NCBI GenBank assembly: GCA_028290285.1
Contig: JAQGKD010000073.1
Span: forward strand, 1-55,329
Direction of reading: 5' to 3'
Source: Hyphomicrobiales bacterium
GTDB lineage: Bacteria; Pseudomonadota; Alphaproteobacteria; Rhizobiales; Beijerinckiaceae
DNA length: 55,329 bases
Both the position numbers and the translations under genes were made by a program. Positions 35,993-45,337 of this stretch are shown piece after piece. The notes beneath the pieces are model-generated. The model was not told the DNA's origin and ran no database searches. It was given only the letters and a program-made list of their open reading frames with translations. The first letter of the stretch is position 1. The number at the start of each line of letters is the position of its first letter.

Positions 35993-36385
35993 ATGGCACT
36001 TCAAAAAATTGCGATACGCAAAGGGGAAAAGCTCTCCGTCAATGGCGCGACAATCCGCGCCCACTGGGCTGTTAATCTCGAAATTCTCAACGACGCCCAC
36101 TTCGTGAGTGGACCGATGGTCATGGAGCAAGCAGACGCCAGCTCGGCGCTGGATGCCCTGTATCTGTTCATTCAGTCAAACTTGATGAATCCGATCACCC
36201 CGGCCGATGAGCGGGCGCGATTCGGTCTGATGCTTGCCGCCAGCCAAGCCGCCACTCCCAGCGACTATATGCAGGCGATGCACAGGGAAGTGGAACAGAA
36301 CGTGGCCCATGGCTTGCTATCTGCCGCGCTGCGCGTCCTCTGGCCGCATACGTCCCTGCCCCAAAACGCCCACCGAAATTGTTAA
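35993..36385 (+). CDS. flbT: FlbT-like flagellin mRNA regulator
   Basis: 130 residues. The start IAIRKGEKLSVNGATI matches the FlbT opening (xLKxGExxxxNGAxx), followed by VNLEILNDAHFVSGPMVMEQ and LYLFIQSNLMNP, equivalent to the LYFxxQxxLxNP segment of rhizobial FlbT. In Caulobacter FlbT binds the flagellin 5' leader and destabilises the mRNA; in other alphaproteobacteria it may activate instead. It lies 284 bp upstream of flagellin 1 in the same direction, the expected target. The last 20 residues (WPHTSLPQNAHRNC) are not family-like and the middle is divergent, so the C-terminus may have been altered. No flaF partner was found. Confidence 0.75.
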   Translation: MALQKIAIRKGEKLSVNGATIRAHWAVNLEILNDAHFVSGPMVMEQADASSALDALYLFIQSNLMNPITPADERARFGLMLAASQAATPSDYMQAMHREVEQNVAHGLLSAALRVLWPHTSLPQNAHRNC

Positions 36386-36582
36386 CCGTGTCAGCCGGTA
36401 TGCTCCGCAAGGTCCAGACTTTCCCGCGTCACCGGTCGGACGGAAACCTTTTGTTCAGGTCTTTGCTGGATGGTGATCTTCGGATCAGGTCAATGCGACT
36501 GCGGTCCCACACACGACAGATTGCGCTATCCTTGCGCGCAACGGTATGATGCCGTCTGTCTCGCCGGTGCTACGTCCGGCAT

Positions 36583-36669
36583 GTCCCCAGCCTTGTCAAT
36601 TCATCTGGCTTCCATGGGAGCCGGCCATCGTAGCTTTCACGCTGCAATGGGTTAACTGGGACAACAACA
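36583..36669 (+). promoter_or_regulatory. flagellin 1 leader, shared with flagellin 2
   Basis: Sequence from GTCCCCAGCC to the ATG matches 47575-47665 upstream of the other flagellin. The last 30 bases (GCTGCAATG.GTTAACTGGG then ACAACAACA) are almost identical in both. An A/C-rich run rather than a Shine-Dalgarno stands before the ATG. Probable untranslated leader and possible FlbT target. Confidence 0.5.
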
Positions 36670-37527
36670 ATGTCTTCCTTGCTGACAAATACCTCCGCCT
36701 TGACCGCCCTGCGCAATCTGTCGATGACGCAGCAAAGCCTGCAAAGCACGCAGAACCAGATTTCCACGGGTCTGAAGGTTGCCAGCGCCGCTGATAATGC
36801 CTCCTACTGGTCGATCGCCACGCAGATGCGCTCTGACAACGGCGCCCTCGGCGCCGTCAAGGACGCGCTGAACACGAGCGGCGCCCTCCTCGACACAATG
36901 TCGGCGGGAATCACCAGCAGCATTGGGGTGATGAACAAGATCAAGAACAATCTTGTCGCCGCGTCCCAGCCAGGCGCGGACACGGCCAAGATCGCCACGG
37001 AGCTGAAGTCGCTCGGCGCGCAGCTGGCCAGCATCACCTCCGCCTCTAATTTCAACGGGGTCAACCTGCTGGATGGATCGGCCGGGACAACGGTAAAGTT
37101 CGTCGCCTCGTTCTCGGCCTCGACGGTCGGCACCATCGACGTTGGCACGAAGGACCTGGTCAATGCCGGCGCGGGGCTGCTGGATGCAGCGACAGCCGGC
37201 ACCACGACGACTGACTTCACAGATGGTTCCGCCGACCTGACCTCCGCAAATATCGCCGACACGATCAAGAACGCAGACAAGGCCATTTCGGATCTGACCA
37301 GCTACGCCGCGACCTTGGGTGCAGCGCGCTCGCAGGTTACCGACCAGGGCAACTTCATTTCCACCCTCTCGGACTCGTTGACGAAGGGCGTGTCATCGCT
37401 CGTCGACGCCGATATGAACGAAGCCTCCACCAAGCTGCAGGCCTTGCAGACACAGCAGCAGCTCGGCGTACAATCGCTGTCGATCTCCAACCAGAACACC
37501 CAAATGATCCTAAAGCTGTTCCAGTAA
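36670..37527 (+). CDS. fliC: flagellin 1
   Basis: 285 residues, a short flagellin with only the D0/D1 core plus a small D2-like insert (about 140-200). N-terminal TNTSALTALRNLSMTQQSLQ and ISTGLKVASAADNASYWSIA are classic; the C-terminal helix LQTQQQLGVQSLSISNQNTQ followed by MILKLFQ is complete. Exported by the flagellar type III system without a signal peptide and polymerised into the filament. It differs from flagellin 2 at about 10 positions by eye (for example T12N, M19L, S26T, G58S, N93D). flbT lies upstream; a strong terminator follows. Confidence 0.97.
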   Translation: MSSLLTNTSALTALRNLSMTQQSLQSTQNQISTGLKVASAADNASYWSIATQMRSDNGALGAVKDALNTSGALLDTMSAGITSSIGVMNKIKNNLVAASQPGADTAKIATELKSLGAQLASITSASNFNGVNLLDGSAGTTVKFVASFSASTVGTIDVGTKDLVNAGAGLLDAATAGTTTTDFTDGSADLTSANIADTIKNADKAISDLTSYAATLGAARSQVTDQGNFISTLSDSLTKGVSSLVDADMNEASTKLQALQTQQQLGVQSLSISNQNTQMILKLFQ

Positions 37528-37551
37528 CAGGAGCGACTGTTTCGTCCTGAG

Positions 37552-37583
37552 GCCACGCTCCGAGCGAGCGTGGCTTTTTTTTT
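37552..37583 (+). terminator. rho-independent terminator after flagellin 1
   Basis: Stem GCCACGCTC (37552-37560) with GAGCGTGGC (37566-37574), 5-nt loop, followed by nine T. Very strong and correctly placed 25 bp after the stop. Confidence 0.93.
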
Positions 37584-37654
37584 GTGTTGAACGGCCGGGC
37601 GCGTCTCGCCGAAAGGGGCTGGTAGGAGGGCTGCCGAACGGGCCGCGGACGGTC

Positions 37655-38911
37655 CTACCTTGTGGTGCCGGGCAAAGGGCCACGCTCCGCTTCAAGCCTT
37701 CGGCGGTCAAGCATTTGCCCGAATGCCGCAAATATTTGCAGCATATGCTGCTTCTTGTAAGGGAAGACCTCGACCGGGTCGAGGGAGTGGACGATCATGG
37801 CGGTGCCGATCTCGAAGATGAGCAGCTCCCCGCCGATCTCGGCGCAATCGAGAAGCACGTAGTCCAATTGCGTCCGCTGATGGATCTCATGGAACGCGCC
37901 GGCGTGCCGACGGGCAAAATCGACCTTGAAGCGCGACATGAACAGCTCCTCTTCCAACCGATTGGATGGGTTGTTGATCATGTCGGCGTTGAGATAATGG
38001 ATCATCCAATGATCCGAAATCGCCATATGGACCGGCCACGGAACGCCCGCGATCAGGACCACACGAAATTTCCGATAGTGACCATCCACGCTGCGATAGT
38101 CGATGAACGGCGCCACGTAAAATTGCTCAGCCGACTGCGTCGAGAGGTAGTCTGCGAGGTCAAATTTATCCTCTATTTTCGCCAAACCGGCACCCGCGTG
38201 GGAATCCAGAGGTCGGACGATCAGCGGATAAGTTATGGTCCCTAAAGGCGTCTCTTGAGTAAACGCACGCGGCAGGTCGCTGACGAGAGTGCTGCGGTCG
38301 CAGCGAAGGTTCACCGGATAGCTGATCCCGGGCGCCTCATGCAGAATTTGCCAGGCGCCGTCACGTGTCAGCCGGGCAATGTTGTGAGGGGCATTGACCA
38401 TTGGTCGTGGCGGTGAGAGAGCGACCTCACCGACGCGCCTTAATAAGTCGCGGTTGTCATCGGATTCGGCGACTGCGACGAACACTAGATCACAGTCCGG
38501 CAAGGAAGCGGGGAATTCGACATCAGGGCAGATGTAAAGGACGTCCAAAACCGTGCTCGATTCCTCTAGAAGGAATTGGAGCGGTGTGTTCGCCATGAAG
38601 TCGCCCGGCGCCATCACAGCCAGCAAGCGGATCCGGTCTCTGGCAGGGGTTGCTGGATAGTGGGTGTAATGCTGCTGGCGGCTGAGCGCGGCAGCCTGCA
38701 ACGCGATCCCATTTTCCCGGTTGCCACGAATTTGTTCAATCGTTGAGAGGTCGAGCAACGCGGCGGCGTCGTTCGCGTCCGCCGCGAGCCGAGCTTGCAG
38801 ACCGAATACAAGCGGCGCGAAATCTTTACCCTCGAATGCCATACGCGCGATGGTGGCCAGCCCGGTGAGCGGAGGCAAAGGCTGCATTGAGAAAGATCGA
38901 CCGTAGGACAC
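37655..38911 (-). CDS. TPR-like / ATP-grasp ligase-type protein convergent with flagellin 1
   Basis: 418 residues from GTG 38911, supported by GGGAGA upstream; ATG 38887 is an alternative. The N-terminal 110 residues are helical and repeat-like (GLQARLAADANDAAALLDLS). The rest resembles the RimK/glutathione-synthetase ATP-grasp fold: YPLIVRPLDSHAGAGLAKIE (ATP-binding Lys/Gly strand), FYVAPFIDYRSVDGHYRKFR, LDYVLLDCAEIGGELLIFEI and GTAMIVHSLDP near the metal site. Such enzymes ligate a carboxylate to an amine using ATP. The substrate is unknown. It converges on flagellin 1 with the terminator between them. Confidence 0.7.
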   Translation of the reverse strand: MSYGRSFSMQPLPPLTGLATIARMAFEGKDFAPLVFGLQARLAADANDAAALLDLSTIEQIRGNRENGIALQAAALSRQQHYTHYPATPARDRIRLLAVMAPGDFMANTPLQFLLEESSTVLDVLYICPDVEFPASLPDCDLVFVAVAESDDNRDLLRRVGEVALSPPRPMVNAPHNIARLTRDGAWQILHEAPGISYPVNLRCDRSTLVSDLPRAFTQETPLGTITYPLIVRPLDSHAGAGLAKIEDKFDLADYLSTQSAEQFYVAPFIDYRSVDGHYRKFRVVLIAGVPWPVHMAISDHWMIHYLNADMINNPSNRLEEELFMSRFKVDFARRHAGAFHEIHQRTQLDYVLLDCAEIGGELLIFEIGTAMIVHSLDPVEVFPYKKQHMLQIFAAFGQMLDRRRLEAERGPLPGTTR

Positions 38912-39490
38912 TTTTCGTCTCCCGGCGCCGAATCAAACAGGGACGGGTTTTCAGCGCTAAGAAGACTTGACTGAGCTGACCTTGCTTGGAGCTTGTGTTT
39001 GCCGGACAGCTTGGAAAGAAAGTCGCCTCGACGCAGCCAAGCGCCCTGAAAATGGCGCGTCTGGGCCCGCTGCGGCAGCGGCCGCCTTTTTCCGTGCAGA
39101 GGCGGCGAACCCACACCCCTCTCCTATTTCCTCGACCGCGCAAGGATCGGTCGCTAAAACCTTCAACGGCAACTAGGCGTATCCCGCGACGGATTTTCCA
39201 GGTCTTTGTGCTCAGCAGGCGACCGATCAGTGTCCGCTGCGCAGATGAGTGCCGCGCCTTCGTCAGGAGAAGACGCAGCCCCTCTTCTCGCACTCGAACC
39301 TGGGTTCGCCAGGAGCTGACGCTTGTCAGTCGGAAGAGCAAACTCGCGGAAGCAATCCGATGCCCTTTGTCGCGCTGGGTGGCCCTCACGCGCTTCATTG
39401 AAGGCGGCCGGATCGAGACCGACTACGACCATCGTCGACGGCTCTATCCGCCCATCGCGCGGCGAAAAAAAGCTTGCTTCGCGGGCTCAT
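38912..39490. other. stretch without an assignable gene
   Basis: Only arginine-rich overlapping frames on both strands; nothing recognised. Upstream region of the minus-strand ATP-grasp gene, so its promoter should be here. Confidence 0.35.
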
Positions 39491-39658
39491 ATGGCGCGAT
39501 GGCCCCGGGCCGTCCTCGTCTGGCTGGTGGAAACCTGCGAACTCTACGGTGTCGGCCCACACGCCCGCCTTGCGGACACAACCGTGGATCTCGTCGGCGG
39601 TTATCTCAACAGCCAGCGAGACGCCCTTCTCGGGGAGACGCGCCACCCGCAATGGTGA
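39491..39658 (+). CDS. small hypothetical protein, 55 aa
   Basis: From ATG 39491: MARWPRAVLVWLVETCELYG, VGPHARLADTTVDLVGGYLN and SQRDALLGETRHP. Protein-like composition with an N-terminal helix; the frame is open upstream to 39323. No ribosome site of note and no family recognised. It may be the tail of a broken gene. Confidence 0.3.
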   Translation: MARWPRAVLVWLVETCELYGVGPHARLADTTVDLVGGYLNSQRDALLGETRHPQW

Positions 39659-39940
39659 GAGATGTCGCCTAACGAACAGGCGCTTACCACCGATGAAGTC
39701 ATGTCCATAAATAAACACGGTTAGTTAACACTGCCAACGGGGTGACGACAGGCGCTCTCGAGGGATCGAGTGGCGGCGATCATAAAGGGCGCCGCTAGCT
39801 TGTGCGTCTGCGTACCGTTCGGCCTCCGGCGCTTGACTGTACTGCAATCGCGTCACACGCTTTCGCCAAGATGTGAGATCTTAGGAACGGTGTCGACCAG
39901 TGCTTTGCCGGACATTTTCGATCGCGTTCAGGAGACGGAG
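39659..39940. other. intergenic stretch
   Basis: No gene recognised. Contains an AT-rich patch around 39700-39730. Confidence 0.35.
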
Positions 39941-40156
39941 ATGGATCGGTCCTCCCATGACAATCCTCCGAGAGTCCAGCCGGGGTATTTGGCCGATGCA
40001 TCCATCCCGCAGTCGCCGCCTATGGGCCTCGAGCCAGCCTTGCCATCCGATTCGGTGCGGGAAGATGATATGTGGTCTGCCGTCTTGGACGCCATGTGGT
40101 TTGAACTTGTAGGTCCAGAAGCCCATGGTCGTCGGGCGCCTGCTGATCTGGCATGA
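39941..40156 (+). CDS. small hypothetical protein, 71 aa
   Basis: The ATG at 39941 follows AGGAGACGGAG directly, a good ribosome site. Product MDRSSHDNPPRVQPGYLADA, then PPMGLEPALPSDSVREDDMW and SAVLDAMWFELVGPE. Pro-rich first half, short helix at the end. No family recognised. Confidence 0.38.
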   Translation: MDRSSHDNPPRVQPGYLADASIPQSPPMGLEPALPSDSVREDDMWSAVLDAMWFELVGPEAHGRRAPADLA

Positions 40157-41633
40157 ACACCGATCGGGCGCGAGCCGGGCCATATCGGTCTGGAACGAAT
40201 GACTTGAACCTATGACGGCCGCGGGCATCCTCTCCCCGAACAAACGCCCTGTATTTCAGCTGCTTCTTCCGGGGTTACTCAAGCACCGAATGCGACGCGT
40301 TTCGATGACTTTTTTTTTTATGCTCTCGGCACGTCCGTGGCCGCTCAGCATGCTGTGCCCGTCGGAGCGCGGCTCGCGGACGATTCGAGGCGTGATCGTG
40401 GAGCGCGGGCGCAGCGTGCAGGCAAATGCGTCGAGAGCGTCCGGTCTGCATCGTGCGCCTGGTCAACAGGCCCGCCTCAATCACGGAACAGGGCGAGAAC
40501 CGTCCGCTGCTAACGTATCCATGCGCGCCTGATCGCAGACCCGGAAAGAGCCGGGCGGCCGCAAGCAAGCCACGTGAGCGCCACACTCACCCCCTCGGCA
40601 AAAGGCTTGCGCGGTGCATGAAGTCAGGAGACCCAGGACCAGCATCCCGCGCAGTCCGGGCACGCCAGGGTTCCCTTAGTCCTGACGTCCCGCTCCGACG
40701 CGGAACCTTGGGGTCGGCAGGTCCAGGACAGGCCGGGCAGGCTCGATCCGCAACGGTTTGCATGTTGCGCGTGGCGCTGGCGCGGTGCTGGGAAAACCCG
40801 CATCATGGTGGATGTGGACATAATCTCGGCCTGCACCTCTCCCCAGCGGACGCGAGCTGTAGTCGCCCCGCCGCGAAGGCTTTGGGGCCTGCCCCGAAGC
40901 CAGTCCACCGACCGCGCCCAAGCAGCGGGCTGGCGCAAAGCATCCGCCAGCGTCGCGCGACGCGGGAGCGCTCCGTCCGTCACCCGGCGGCGCGGCCGCG
41001 TGCAGTGCGCCATGCGGAGAAGGCCCGGCCTTGCTTGCCCCACATGGGCGACCGTGCAGGGGATTGCAGGCAGAACCGCAGGCCTGACCATTGCGGCGAT
41101 GTACACAGGCGTTCCCGGCGGGCCGAGCCCGGCAGATGACCGATCGGCGTGTCCGAACGGATGGCACACCGACTTTCGCGTTTGTGGCCGACGCATGCTT
41201 GTCGTCTGCACGCGAACGCTGAACAGCGGCCGTGGACACAGCCGCCTCATGATACGACCTTCCGGCGCAGCGTCCCGGCCCACGGAAGCTGCGCGGGCGC
41301 TGGGGTTCTCGGGCCGAGCTGACGAGCCGGCGCGTCGGCGCGGTCAGGCCGCAAGGTACGCTGTTTGCCGTTGGGGCACGTGCGCTTATGCTGACGCCGT
41401 CGGCAGACCGCGAGGTGCAACACGCTTGCCCTGGCGCCGTGCTGCCGTCGTGCGGCCAAACCGCGCGCGCCGTCGTCCAGATCACGATCCCCGCACGAGC
41501 CTTCACAGGCCTGCCTGAGCACGGGCAGGCGGCGCGCGAGAAGGACTGCCCTCTTGCCCCCAACGCGGACGTCTTGCCAAAATGGGGTCAGGCCTCACCC
41601 TTCCTTAAACATCCGATGACAGGTTCAGGGCTT
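40157..41633. other. long GC-rich stretch without an assignable gene
   Basis: All six frames are open for long distances because stop codons are rare in this GC-rich sequence; frames on both strands are rich in Arg, Pro and Ala and share no motifs with known proteins. The region between 41388 and 41633 is an upstream in-frame extension of the GGDEF-EAL gene that I consider untranslated. Confidence 0.4.
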
Positions 41634-43448
41634 ATGCGGAGTTCCGCAGCACAGAGTTGGCGAATGCACGATGACCTTGCCGCAGCCACCCACGCCGACC
41701 TGGCCGATCAGGTGCGCGCCCAAGCCGGCGTGATCCGCGCCCAGGCCGCCGCTCTGGCGCACAGCATCACAATCTTCGAACGCGCCGCATCGGTGGCGAA
41801 AATCGGTGTCTGGGAATGCAGCCTCGCTTCACAGGCGCTCAATTGGACCAACGGCGTCTATGACATGTTTGAACTGCCGCGCGGTGCGTTGGTGACGCGG
41901 GCGCAGACCCTGCAGTTTTACAGCGATGCGTCGCGGCAGGAGCTGGAGCGCGTCCGAACCCAAGCGATCAAGGACCAAAGCGGCTTCACCCTTGACGCGC
42001 AGATCACGACGGCAGCGGGCACCTGTCGCTGGATCCGGCTCACCGCCAGTGTGGAGAGTGAGGATGGGGTCGCGGTCCGCATTTTTGGCATGAAGCAAGA
42101 CATTACGGCTGAAAAGGCCTTGTCGGACCAGACCCGCTTAATGGCCGAATGCGACGTGCTGACCGGGCTTGCCAACCGCAGCGTGTTTCAGAGCAAGTTG
42201 GCGGGCCTGCGGCGGCCAGAGGGCAGCGTGGCCGGCGCCGCCCTGCTTCTCATCGACCTCGACGGGTTCAAGCAGATCAACGACACGTTCGGTCATGCGG
42301 CGGGGGACCAATGCCTCAAGGAGTTCGCCGCCCGCCTCAGCCGACTGTGCGCCGCGGCGGACCTCGTGGCACGCATCGGCGGCGATGAATTTGCAGTCCT
42401 CCTCGGCGGCCGTGGCAGACACATGCCTGTCGAAGATCTGGCGGCCGCGATCGTGGGCGGTGCGCGACAGCCGATCCACTGCGGCGGACAGTCCTTCCAG
42501 CTCGGGGCATCCGTCGGCATCGCCGTGCAAGCGGGGCCCCCGGGCCTGGCCTGCGAGTTGTTCACCAATGCCGACACCGCCCTCTATGCGGCCAAAGCGG
42601 CCGGCCGGAACCGCTTTCGGCTGTTTGCGCCGGCGATGAAAGACCAAGCCGATCGCCGCTTGCACACGGTCCGTGAATTGAGCAATGCTCTCCGGGACGG
42701 CCAGCTCGAGCAGCATTATCAGCCGCAGTTCGAGCTTGGCGACGGGACAGTCAGAGGGTTTGAAGCACTGCTGCGCTGGCGCCGGGAGGATGGCGACGTG
42801 CGGGAAGCCGCGACGTTTGCGGCGGCCCTGGAAGATCCCGAACTGGCGCGAGGGCTGGGGGTGTGGAGCCTTGAGACGGCGCTCCAGCAAGCCCAGCTCT
42901 GGGCCAGAGCCGGCCTCAGCTTTGGCCACTTGGCGATCAACGTCGGGTCCTCGCATGTAAACGACCCGCTGTTTGCGGAGACCCTGACGCGGCGGGTGGC
43001 AGAGCTCGGCCTGCGCCCTGAGATGATTGAAATCGAGGTCACCGAAAGTGTCTTTCTTCGCCCGGATGATGGTGAGATCAAACGCGTGCTCGAGCAGCTC
43101 AAGGGGCACGGCTTTGGCCTTGCGCTGGACGATTTCGGGACCGGCTACGCCTCGCTCGTGCACCTGCGCACCTACCCGGTCGACACGATCAAGATCGATC
43201 GGTCGTTCGTACAGGGCCTTTTGACGTCGCGGCACGATGGCGCCATCGTGGAGGCCATTTTGCGGCTCGGCTCGGCTCTCGGGATCGAGGTCATCGCAGA
43301 GGGCGTCGAAACCGCCGAGCAAGTAGAGCGGCTCGTGGCGCTGGGTTGTCGCTCGGTGCAGGGCTATTTCTTCGCCAAAGCCATCCCCGCCGCGGAGGCG
43401 GAACGATACCTCCGCGCGGCCCCGATCCGCAGCCGCCAGGTCGCGTGA
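41634..43448 (+). CDS. PAS-GGDEF-EAL cyclic-di-GMP protein
   Basis: About 604 residues from ATG 41634 (AGGTTCAGGG upstream); the frame is open to 41388 and ATG 41616 or 41664 are alternatives. Cytosolic. An N-terminal coiled stretch, a PAS domain (AASVAKIGVWECSL ... IFGMKQDITAEKAL), GGDEF (CDVLTGLANRS, LIDLDGFKQIND, intact GGDEF) and EAL (intact EALLRW, INVGSSHVND, EIEVTESV, DDFGTGYASL, IAEGVETAEQ). Both active-site signatures are complete, though the EAL domain lacks the second N of some active phosphodiesterases. It stands alone between decayed regions. Together with the MHYT protein it gives two bifunctional-looking cyclic-di-GMP enzymes in the window. Confidence 0.94.
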   Translation: MRSSAAQSWRMHDDLAAATHADLADQVRAQAGVIRAQAAALAHSITIFERAASVAKIGVWECSLASQALNWTNGVYDMFELPRGALVTRAQTLQFYSDASRQELERVRTQAIKDQSGFTLDAQITTAAGTCRWIRLTASVESEDGVAVRIFGMKQDITAEKALSDQTRLMAECDVLTGLANRSVFQSKLAGLRRPEGSVAGAALLLIDLDGFKQINDTFGHAAGDQCLKEFAARLSRLCAAADLVARIGGDEFAVLLGGRGRHMPVEDLAAAIVGGARQPIHCGGQSFQLGASVGIAVQAGPPGLACELFTNADTALYAAKAAGRNRFRLFAPAMKDQADRRLHTVRELSNALRDGQLEQHYQPQFELGDGTVRGFEALLRWRREDGDVREAATFAAALEDPELARGLGVWSLETALQQAQLWARAGLSFGHLAINVGSSHVNDPLFAETLTRRVAELGLRPEMIEIEVTESVFLRPDDGEIKRVLEQLKGHGFGLALDDFGTGYASLVHLRTYPVDTIKIDRSFVQGLLTSRHDGAIVEAILRLGSALGIEVIAEGVETAEQVERLVALGCRSVQGYFFAKAIPAAEAERYLRAAPIRSRQVA

Positions 43449-43992
43449 CGGCCTCGGCGGTGCCATTGCCGCCGCATCGCCTGGGCCGTGTGGACGCAGG
43501 CCATCGACGGACGGATCGACGACGCCTGAACCTTGGCGCCGTGTAATCGTCAGCGGAAAGTCTCTCGTCGACCGCATTCCACGCACCGCGGAGGGCAAGG
43601 TCATGCCCAACAGTTGCGCATGACACTTCGCGACGGCACGTAAAGCGCCATCTTCCACCCGCGCATGGCCTTCAAAGGAGGGCAGCGCGCGCTGGGTCTT
43701 CGGCGTCCGGCTCTGCTTGATCCGTAAGCCTTCACCATCTTTTCGATCCTACGCTAGGCCACTGGCGTCGGCGTCCCTCTCTCACACCACGTCAGCGGCC
43801 GGCGAGGGAGAAGACGCGATGGTGCACGGCATCTGTACGGGTGCTGATGAGAAGGACACTGCTTGTTCCCTCCGAGGCTAGTTTGCGCCATTTCGAAAAA
43901 GCTTGTTAACACGCAAGACGTTAAAGTCTTTTGGAAGAATCACGATTCGACGGAAATAACGCTTGCGACGCGACGCGCCAACGGAGAGTAGC
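43449..43992. other. intergenic stretch
   Basis: No gene recognised. It holds the upstream region of the small exported protein at 43993, which is more AT-rich (43900-43985). Confidence 0.4.
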
Positions 43993-44232
43993 ATGGGCAG
44001 CTGGTTGGTGGTCTTCTTCGTTCTGGCGAGCACACTCTGTGCGACCGCCCAAACGATCAACGGCAATGACAACGGCAACAACAATGCCGGGCTTGGCAAC
44101 GGCAACGGCCGGTTCACACCGGGAAGTCGCAGCTTCTTGAAGGCGCAGACGTGGTTTTGGCGGAACGGCGCGCTTGAGGCCGGGCCGCTTGCCACTACGA
44201 TTAAGCGGATCACACGTGGCTCGGGGAGCTGA
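43993..44232 (+). CDS. small exported Gly/Asn-rich protein, 79 aa
   Basis: ATG 43993 follows GGAGAG. MGSWLVVFFVLASTLCATAQ is a clear signal peptide (cleavage after ATA or ATAQ). The mature start is a low-complexity run, TINGNDNGNNNAGLGNGNGR, then FTPGSRSFLKAQTWFWRN and a basic end. Asn/Gly repeats of this type bind calcium or build surface fibres in some proteins, but here the run is too short to decide. No family recognised. Confidence 0.55.
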   Translation: MGSWLVVFFVLASTLCATAQTINGNDNGNNNAGLGNGNGRFTPGSRSFLKAQTWFWRNGALEAGPLATTIKRITRGSGS

Positions 44233-45064
44233 TGCCTGAGCGCGTGGGAAACGGGGACTCCTTCCGAGCGCAAGTGATGATCGATTGAAGCGATGACTCG
44301 ACCGGCGCAGGTTCGGGATGAGTGGGCCCGGTTCAATTCCGCCCCGTTTCAGACGCAGGCCTGGCGTTGACGGGCCGGATCGACGAATTGCATCTTGCAT
44401 ATCCGTTTGCCGGCAGCCGGATGCTGCAGAGCCTTCTGTTCGCGAGGGTCCTGACGTCGGGCGACTGCATGTCGCCACGGCGACGCAGTGGATGGGATTG
44501 CCGCCATCTATGGCCATTGCAACGGCCGGTCTGGCCCAAATCTGACGCGGTTTATCTCCGGGCATACGCCGCTGTCCGGAGGCGCAGTCTTGTCGCAGGC
44601 GAAAGATCGACGGCTTCTACAAGCCCTGAGCCTCCTTCGAGCCGTGACGGCAGGCGCGCCACGAGGACTCCTTCGAGGCTGCAGCCCTCCCAGTTGCGCC
44701 GTAACGACGGCAGACACACTGAAAGCCCTCGAGGCTTTATTCGTACAAACCGAGCCACCTCCCTTTCCTGCTGGCGGTAAATAGTCGTGGCTGAAGCATG
44801 GAGCTACCGACGCCCGTAAAGGTTTGAACCGCGGTCGGAAGGCGAACCGGCCAGAGAGCCCGGCGGAAGTCGCAAGCCCCAGTTCGGAAAAACGTTATTG
44901 CGGAGCAATCTCCATGCGTGGTGTTTTTAACCTATGTGGACGATGTTGCGCGAGTGCTCGTGCCCGCAGCCTGATCAAGAAGCAAACTGCGGCTCAGCGC
45001 CGAATTGATCTGCCTTCCCGGCGAAGGCAATGTTGAAGACGTCAATCAGTTGAGGGTGCAAAAA
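44233..45064. other. stretch without an assignable gene
   Basis: Overlapping frames on both strands without motifs. A GGTTCAATTCC sequence near 44331 looks like a tRNA T-arm, but no acceptor or anticodon stem fits around it. Confidence 0.35.
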
Positions 45065-45337
45065 ATGTCCATGTCCCCGCGAGAAGTCGCCAAAGTTCGT
45101 AAGATTATTGACCTCGCACAGGAGCTGCTGGCCAAACAGTTGGTGACTGAAACGCCGAAAGCAAAAGTTAAGGGTCTAAAAAGGGTGGTCGGCCCAAGCA
45201 TTCAAAGGCGACGTTCAGGTAAGGAGCTCGCATCGTTTCGTAAGATTCTCAAGGCCGAGCGCAAGCACGGTATGCCTGTGGCCGAGATCGCGGCGAGATA
45301 CGAGATCTCACCCGCATACATTCACCAGCTAAAATGA
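45065..45337 (+). CDS. small basic helix-turn-helix protein, 90 aa
   Basis: MSMSPREVAKVRKIIDLAQE, then a Lys/Arg-rich linker (KAKVKGLKRVVG, QRRRSGKEL) and a C-terminal HTH: FRKILKAERKHGMPVAEIAA followed by RYEISPAYIHQLK. The last 25 residues fit a resolvase- or terminase-type HTH (helix, GMPVAEIAxxYxIS, recognition helix). Likely binds DNA. GAGGG precedes the start at moderate spacing; the frame opens upstream to 45005. Isolated gene. Confidence 0.58.
   Translation: MSMSPREVAKVRKIIDLAQELLAKQLVTETPKAKVKGLKRVVGPSIQRRRSGKELASFRKILKAERKHGMPVAEIAARYEISPAYIHQLK

Noticed and set aside
40157..41387. Large open frames on both strands before the GGDEF-EAL gene
   Set aside because: Arg/Pro/Ala-rich in every frame with no domains or ribosome sites; typical of GC-rich noncoding DNA.
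42138..43658. 506-codon open frame antisense to the PAS-GGDEF-EAL gene
   Set aside because: A shadow caused by high GC and third-position bias; no domains, and the sense strand encodes a complete known protein.
44318..44350. tRNA T-arm-like GGTTCAATTCC
   Set aside because: No acceptor, D or anticodon stem can be built around it.
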